From: Lactarius indigo
Taxonomy: Eukaryota; Basidiomycota; Agaricomycetes; Russulales; Russulaceae
Assembly: GCA_025766275.1 (NCBI GenBank)
Contig: JAFKAC010000005.1
Location: 992,001-1,056,000 of the forward strand
Direction of reading: 5' to 3'
Length of the DNA: 64,000 nt
Both the position numbers and the translations under genes were made by a program. A model generated the notes under the pieces. The model saw nothing but the letters and a program-made list of their open reading frames with translations, was not told the origin of the DNA and did no database searches. Shown here in pieces: positions 59,201 to 64,000 of this stretch (the stretch's first letter is position 1; each line of letters starts with the position of its first letter).

Positions 59201-60565
59201 CCTCACTGACTAGTTTTGTTTATGCCATTTCCTTCCTCAACTCATCATCACATGTTTTCCGCCACCCGCATTCCCGTTCCGTTTTCGACTGTTCCAATCG
59301 AATCGAATTGCAGATCAATCCGCCACGCCTGCAGCAGGCAACCAAACCATCGGCGGACCAGGCAAGTGTCCGTTATCATCTGTGTGATTGCCACGGAAGT
59401 CTCTTACCATCGTCCCCTCTTCAACCGCTCTATATCCCATACTCGCACACAATCCTCGATTCGTGCTTCCGATCCGTGGCCACTACACGCTGGTATGCTT
59501 GCTTCATTGCATATGCTCCTGTCTCTCGCTTCCTCAAACATCACTGTGCTTCTTTGCGGATCGGGTTAAGATGCTTTTACAGCTCTCGCTGCCGAATCCC
59601 GGCAAGCATCAGCATCAGCGGCAAGGATTTTCCTCACACCTTTTGCGTCGACAACAACCAACCTATTCTAATATCCTTTTTTTTTTTTTTGCTTACTTCA
59701 TATGTTTTCCAACATTTTGTTCTTTCCGCTCTACACACGCCCCTCATCGACCATCATTGCCATTTCCTTTTTACTTCTGTCCTTTTGGGTTTTATTTTAG
59801 GCTTCCTCAAAGACTTCGACACCCAGGCACATTAAAGAGTCAGCCCCTCATTGGCATCACTCAGAAGATGGGCCGGAACGAGAAACTGTCGACGTCCCTG
59901 TGTCGGCTGAGGTGCGTCTCCCTTTCTTTATGCGTCTTATGGTCCTGTTGCCATGCGGGAGCAGCAATTCCTTCTGCGACCGTGTCGGTGCTGATGTCAA
60001 ACGACACTTTTTTGAGCAGGTCTTGAATGACTCGCAAGCGCAAGTAAAGACGGGGTCATCGTTCACTGCTTATAACTCTGTGCTATCTTACTATCCGTTT
60101 CTCAGTGGACGCTCACTTGGTCCGCAGGAGATGGTCGATACACTTAACCTTAAGCAGTTGAAGATGCAAGCCGCGGCGCGGCGCTTGAGTGAAAACCAAT
60201 TAGAGAACGCACGGATCTGTCAGTTCGAGGTGCCTGGAGGCGGAGAATGCCGGGATGCGGATTGCGGCGATATGCATCTGAGCCAGCTCGAGGTAGAACC
60301 CAACGGTGCGCCACGTCCTCTTATACTGTGTTTATCTTGCGATGGCCATCATCTTATCGGCTGGATGCGGTTGGTGTTGGTGGTGGTGCATTTGTTTGCA
60401 GATGACGAGACTGCGCGATATCTGTGCGGGGATCAGAATGTGGCGCAGATAGTTCAAGCGCTCCAAGCGGCGCGTGCCCGGCGGCCAGAGGCAACATTCA
60501 ACGAGCGCGTGAAAGAAGCCTGGGAAAGCATGCGGGTTCAAGCGAGCTTAGGCATCAAGACATGA
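56265..60565 (+). CDS. ZFC3H1/Red1-like zinc-finger protein
   Basis: Likely part of a nuclear RNA-surveillance assembly that feeds RNA to the exosome (S. pombe Red1, human ZFC3H1). Start ATG 56265 (MSEVSTLPSSSYLNHSSATS). The N-terminal half is disordered (LLRQAALSSRKLKRRKLDSN; EEGEISESEDTPFRPPP). A conserved-looking segment reads REIIYYVFTELNLRLPNNLD. A long Ser/Pro-rich exon from 57501 contains CVIDVSDSEDEASEEELSPV and the coiled coil ALEQEIERMRKIIREREELK. C-terminal exons carry FTAYNSVLSYYPFLSGRSLG, LKMQAAARRLSENQLENARI and the Cys/His motif CQFEVPGGGECRDADCGDMH (PF10650 type), ending ASLGIKT at 60565. Introns 58,700-58,998, 59,362-59,582 and 59,621-59,800 are unusually long here, and the last two appear to be GC-AG. 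Confidence 0.68.
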
Positions 60566-60959
60566 AGCAAGACGACGCTTTTTTTTTTTTTTGTCTCTCC
60601 TCTGACACTGTTCCCATTTATTATTTTGTTTTTGTTTTTCTCGAACGACAAAAGGAGTGGGGACTCTCTTAATAAAAAATTTTAAAAACAGAAAAAGTGA
60701 AATGAGGGAAGGTCAGGCGGATGTTGTGTGCTTTCTCTTATACCACAGCACGGTGCGGAGGAGAAAAAAGGAGAGGGCTGTGTGGGTGTGCGCCAGAGTG
60801 GGGGTTCCGAGCCGGATAAGGGGATAATTGAACCTTGGCGTCTGGGCTAAGAAGTCTGGGAAAGGAAGTATGTGATTGTTTGGGGGTGTGCCTGGGAAAG
60901 TTCTGGATATAGATAAGCGGTTGTTGCTGGAAAAGGGATCCGATTTCGAGACCCTCTCA

Positions 60960-61228
60960 GAGCTCCCAAAAGGCCTCTCCTCTCCATCTCACCATCCTCA
61001 TCTGGCCTTTGCCCCCATCTTCCCCCCCTTACCTCTTTAGTCCCCCCTGCCTTTTACGGTCCGTCCCCTTTCCTGTCCCTGCTTCACTCACCTGCCTGTC
61101 CCCCCCTCCTCTACTCCTCCTCCCCCCTCCCCTCCATTTCATCCTCGCTTTTTCAACTGACTAGACGCGTAGACTGTCCCCTCTCGTCTCTTTCCCGCGT
61201 CGCGTCCTCTTCCCCCCTTTCCTCTTGT
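60960..61228 (+). promoter_or_regulatory. Pyrimidine-rich promoter/5' UTR block of the MADS-box gene
   Basis: C/T-rich tract on the plus strand ending just before the ATG at 61229. CT blocks of this kind mark core promoters and transcription starts of well-expressed fungal genes. No TATA box is obvious. Confidence 0.5.
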
Positions 61229-62494
61229 ATGGCCTTTCGCCGCCCTTCTGCATCAAACGTCTCTCCAGTTAATCCATACGCGTCCTATCCTCCCAACCCC
61301 CAGAATCAACCTTCTCAACCTACTACCATTCCACCCATGCAAGACGACTCTGCCAAGCGCGCCGACCCGGCTGCTCATCCCCCACCCACTGATCAGTTCA
61401 TAAATGATCAAGATGCCAACGACAGTGCGGGCGACGATGACGAGGATGACGAGAAACCAAAATCGGACAAGAAGACAGGCAGACGCAAGATTAAGATTGA
61501 ATTCATTCAGGATAAATCGAGACGACATATCACGTTCTCAAAAAGGAAAGCTGGTCCGTCCTTTTTCCCTTGCTCTTTCCCTCCAACACGTCCACTCACG
61601 TACATCCAACATGTCTAGGCATTATGAAAAAGGTATCCTTGCTCTCCTATCTCGTCTTATCTTTTTGTTTTTTTTTCCAGTTTTCTAACCCCTCTTTTTT
61701 TTCCCTAGGCCTACGAACTTTCCACCCTCACCGGAACACAAGTACTCCTGCTCGTTGTCTCGGAAACTGGTTTGGTTTATACCTTTACCACCGCAAAGTT
61801 ACAGCCCCTGGTCACACAGCCGGAGGGAAAGAACCTCATTCAGGCTTGTCTGAACGCTCCTCATGGCACACTCCCTAGTACTATGCCCGTCGGTCCTCCG
61901 ATGGGCCGTTCCGTTCCAACACCAGGCATGTCCGGTGTTCCCCCTCATCACAACAACGTTCCCGGTGGGCTCTCCATTGGTGGTGACAAGGTCGATGACG
62001 GCGGTGATCAGGACGAGGATAACGAACGGACGGGCTCCAAACGCCGCCGCCGTGCATCCACATCAGGGGCTGGCCCCGGCCCCGGTTCACGCGGCACACG
62101 CAGCAACTCAAACGCGGGTGGGGGTAATCCCTCCGCGTCCCCCCACAGCCCGGCGCAGGCATTGCCGCCTTCTATTGCTATACCTCCGCACGCCCAGGGT
62201 CCTCACTCGGCTCACCCTGGCGCTCCCAACCCTCAGATGGGCCTAGGGCCGTCACCGACCACTGCATCTCCTGTGCAACAACCTACATCACCTCACTACA
62301 CGCATGCCAGCCCAACGCAGCAATACCATCCAAGTGCTCACGGCGGTGCGGGACACGACCTGTACGCGGCACAGTCTGGCCTCATGGCACCACCCGCTGC
62401 TCCTAGCTATGGTTTTGGCCAACCCGGGCAGCCAACCCCGCCTGGACAATGGCACGGAGCAGGAGCAGTTCAAGGTGGATATGCCCGGCGGTGA
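61229..62494 (+). CDS. MCM1: SRF/Mcm1-type MADS-box transcription factor
   Basis: DNA-binding factor of the SRF type, a regulator of mating and cell-cycle genes in fungi. Start ATG 61229 (MAFRRPSASNVSPVNPYASY). An acidic stretch (DSAGDDDEDDEKPKSDKKTG) precedes the MADS domain: RRKIKIEFIQDKSRRHITFS and KRKA, two introns around the micro-exon GIMKK, then AYELSTLTGTQVLLLVVSET and GLVYTFTTAKLQPLVTQPEG. The SAM extension reads KNLIQACLNAP. The C-terminus is Pro/Gly/Ser-rich and low complexity (RASTSGAGPGPGSRGTRSNS), ending VQGGYARR at 62494. The micro-exon of about 15 nt between two introns is typical of the basidiomycete gene. Confidence 0.92.
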
Positions 62495-64000
62495 AGCGTA
62501 TGTAACTTGGATCTACTGGCTTAGGGTATACTCTTTTCGTCCCCGAGCTCCCACAATACACGCTTGAAGCATCCTTTTTCTTACGGGATACGGGATCGTG
62601 GCTGTCCCACTCTGTAACTATACTTGCGCCGCCTTTTTGTTGGTCTCTTCCCTTTTTAAGTGATGTTTACAATTACTTCTTGTTTCGCTGTCTTATGTCT
62701 ACGATTTTTTTTTCCCCTTCCCGTCCTTAACGACTGCCCTTCTGTGAAATATGCTTCCGGCTATTTTTCTTTGTTCTTTGTTCTATTCTTTCCGCCCCCT
62801 GCTTGCTTGCTCGCCTGTCCTGTATTACCCAATCGGTCTTTGCACGCGCTTTTTCGTATTTCGTCTTCCCTGTCTCGTGTAGCCGTGTCTCCTGGATTGG
62901 ACACCCTCCCCTCTATCTCACCACTTAGCTTAGGCCCCTATGTGTTGGCCGCAATATCGATGAATCGGAGACACTATGTAACACAAATAGACTCCGCACC
63001 TCTACGCGATGAGTGCGTTGACTTGACAGCTCTAATTTCCATCAAAGTCTACTGGATACAAGACGTGATTCTCACAAGCCGCTCATGACAACGACTGCCG
63101 GACCAACGCGCGTGAGCCCCTTCTCTTTGAACACATCTCCTGCAGGGGCCAGGATTACCCATCCATTTTCGTGCGACGGAAAGTAGTGGACGGAGGCGAA
63201 AAAGGTAAGGAAGGGATGCCTCGGTTCATTGACGAAAAAAAAGGCCACAGCAATCAATATTCCGGCCCAACATTTTACAAATAACGGTTACCTCATAATG
63301 AACATTTATAATGAAAAAGTAAGGCGGTTCCCGCCCCGCAACTGTCATAATAAAGTATATTGCAAAAAACAAAAAAAAAAATGAACGGGCTCCCTCCAAC
63401 GTTCATTGGTTAGCCTGTTGTAATCATTCTTTTCCTTCTTTCTACTCGCGAAACAGCTGTAAGATAAACGTGGGTAATTTGCACTGCAAGGAGGAGGGTC
63501 CTTTCCTCCCTCTCGATTCGGGATGCAACGCCCGCTCCGCGATGATGATAGGACCCTGATAGATGACGATGGAGGACGAAGGAGCTAGCCGACCTAGGCT
63601 TGGATACTGTAATGGCATGATGATGTATTGGAATAAACGTATGATGTTATAATTATGAGTGTGGGTGAACGATGACGTTCTGGTCCTCACCTCAGCACCC
63701 TCGAGGCGGTACTCCCCCTCATTGGCTCATCCTCTTTTTTTCGAGATGGGTCAGAACTTTAGGAAGTAATTTACATGTGGCGATGTGTCCCCCCGATCGC
63801 CGGCAGCGGTATGACCGGACTTGGATACCCACGGACGATTTTCTCTAGAGGGGAGTGTAAATTATCGAATGAAAGCTACACGCAAAAAGCAAACGCAGGC
63901 ATATCACATATGATAACTTAAATACATTTGTAATAGTCCAGTAAGCCAGAGTTGATAGCAAGGGGACAGCTGCTGATCCAAAATGGTCTAGATGAGTATA
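62495..64000. other. 3' flanking region, no supported gene
   Basis: T/C-rich sequence likely containing the MADS-box 3' UTR. A minus-strand fragment at 63072-63257 (VHYFPSHENGWVILAPAGDV) is protein-like but isolated, and no exon chain could be built. Confidence 0.5.

Noticed and set aside
62660..63088. Plus-strand ORF of 142 codons rich in Phe, Leu and Pro
   Set aside because: Composition follows the pyrimidine-rich 3' flank of the MADS-box gene; no family resemblance.

Overview
This is a stretch of nuclear genome from a filamentous basidiomycete, probably an Agaricomycete. The signs are dense short introns (about 48-65 nt, GT...AG), tightly packed genes on both strands, and a typical fungal gene set: TORC2 Rictor/AVO3, SEN54, CTK2, a HOS3-type deacetylase, GEM1, a NIC1 nickel permease, wax-synthase-like MBOAT, and BTB and seven-helix membrane families common in mushrooms. 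All gene models were assembled by eye from translated exons, so exon edges are approximate.

Layout. 0-4.7 kb: 3' part of the E4 ubiquitin ligase UFD2 (+) and a convergent, frame-broken NuA4 subunit EAF7 (-). 4.7-11.9 kb: gene-poor, with one recognisable basidiomycete hypothetical gene (6.8-7.8 kb), weak ORFs and a 15-G run. 11.9-15 kb: a divergent Ras-GEF. 15.5-16.3 kb: ribosomal protein uL22 (RPL17). 16.6-21.9 kb: Rictor/AVO3, convergent with SEN54 (22.2-23.8 kb). 24.1-29.9 kb: two paralogous NAPE-PLD-like metallo-beta-lactamase genes bracketing two tandem BTB ORFs on the other strand. 30.5-31.9 kb: a seven-helix membrane protein, then about 2.5 kb with no gene seen. 34.4-38.0 kb: HOS3-type deacetylase and CTK2 cyclin, divergent across about 110 bp. 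38.2-42.5 kb: MBOAT acyltransferase and NIC1 with a young SINE between them. 44.0-48.1 kb: SH3-REM-RasGEF protein (CDC25 type). 48.4-54.8 kb: F-box/WD protein, mitochondrial Rho GTPase GEM1, VWA-domain protein. 55.1-62.5 kb: G-patch protein, ZFC3H1/Red1-like zinc-finger protein, SRF/Mcm1-type MADS-box factor. The last 1.5 kb has no supported gene.

Functional links. Two Ras exchange factors and the TORC2 subunit Rictor lie within 36 kb, all growth and polarity signalling. Several other genes act on chromatin or transcription (EAF7, HOS3, CTK2, MADS box). This is ordinary eukaryotic gene order, not an operon-like system.

Most notable: (1) a complete SINE at 39,777-40,223 with tRNA-type A and B boxes, a 45-nt A tail and a perfect 17-bp target-site duplication, plus a second A-box motif near its 3' end that suggests a composite element; (2) two BTB ORFs whose stop and start overlap as TAATG, with an in-frame GT...AG intron that would instead fuse them; (3) tandem NAPE-PLD-like genes; (4) probable GC-AG introns; (5) single- or two-base frame breaks at short repeats in UFD2, EAF7, the 6.8-kb gene and one BTB ORF, which point to uncorrected sequence errors or to gene decay.
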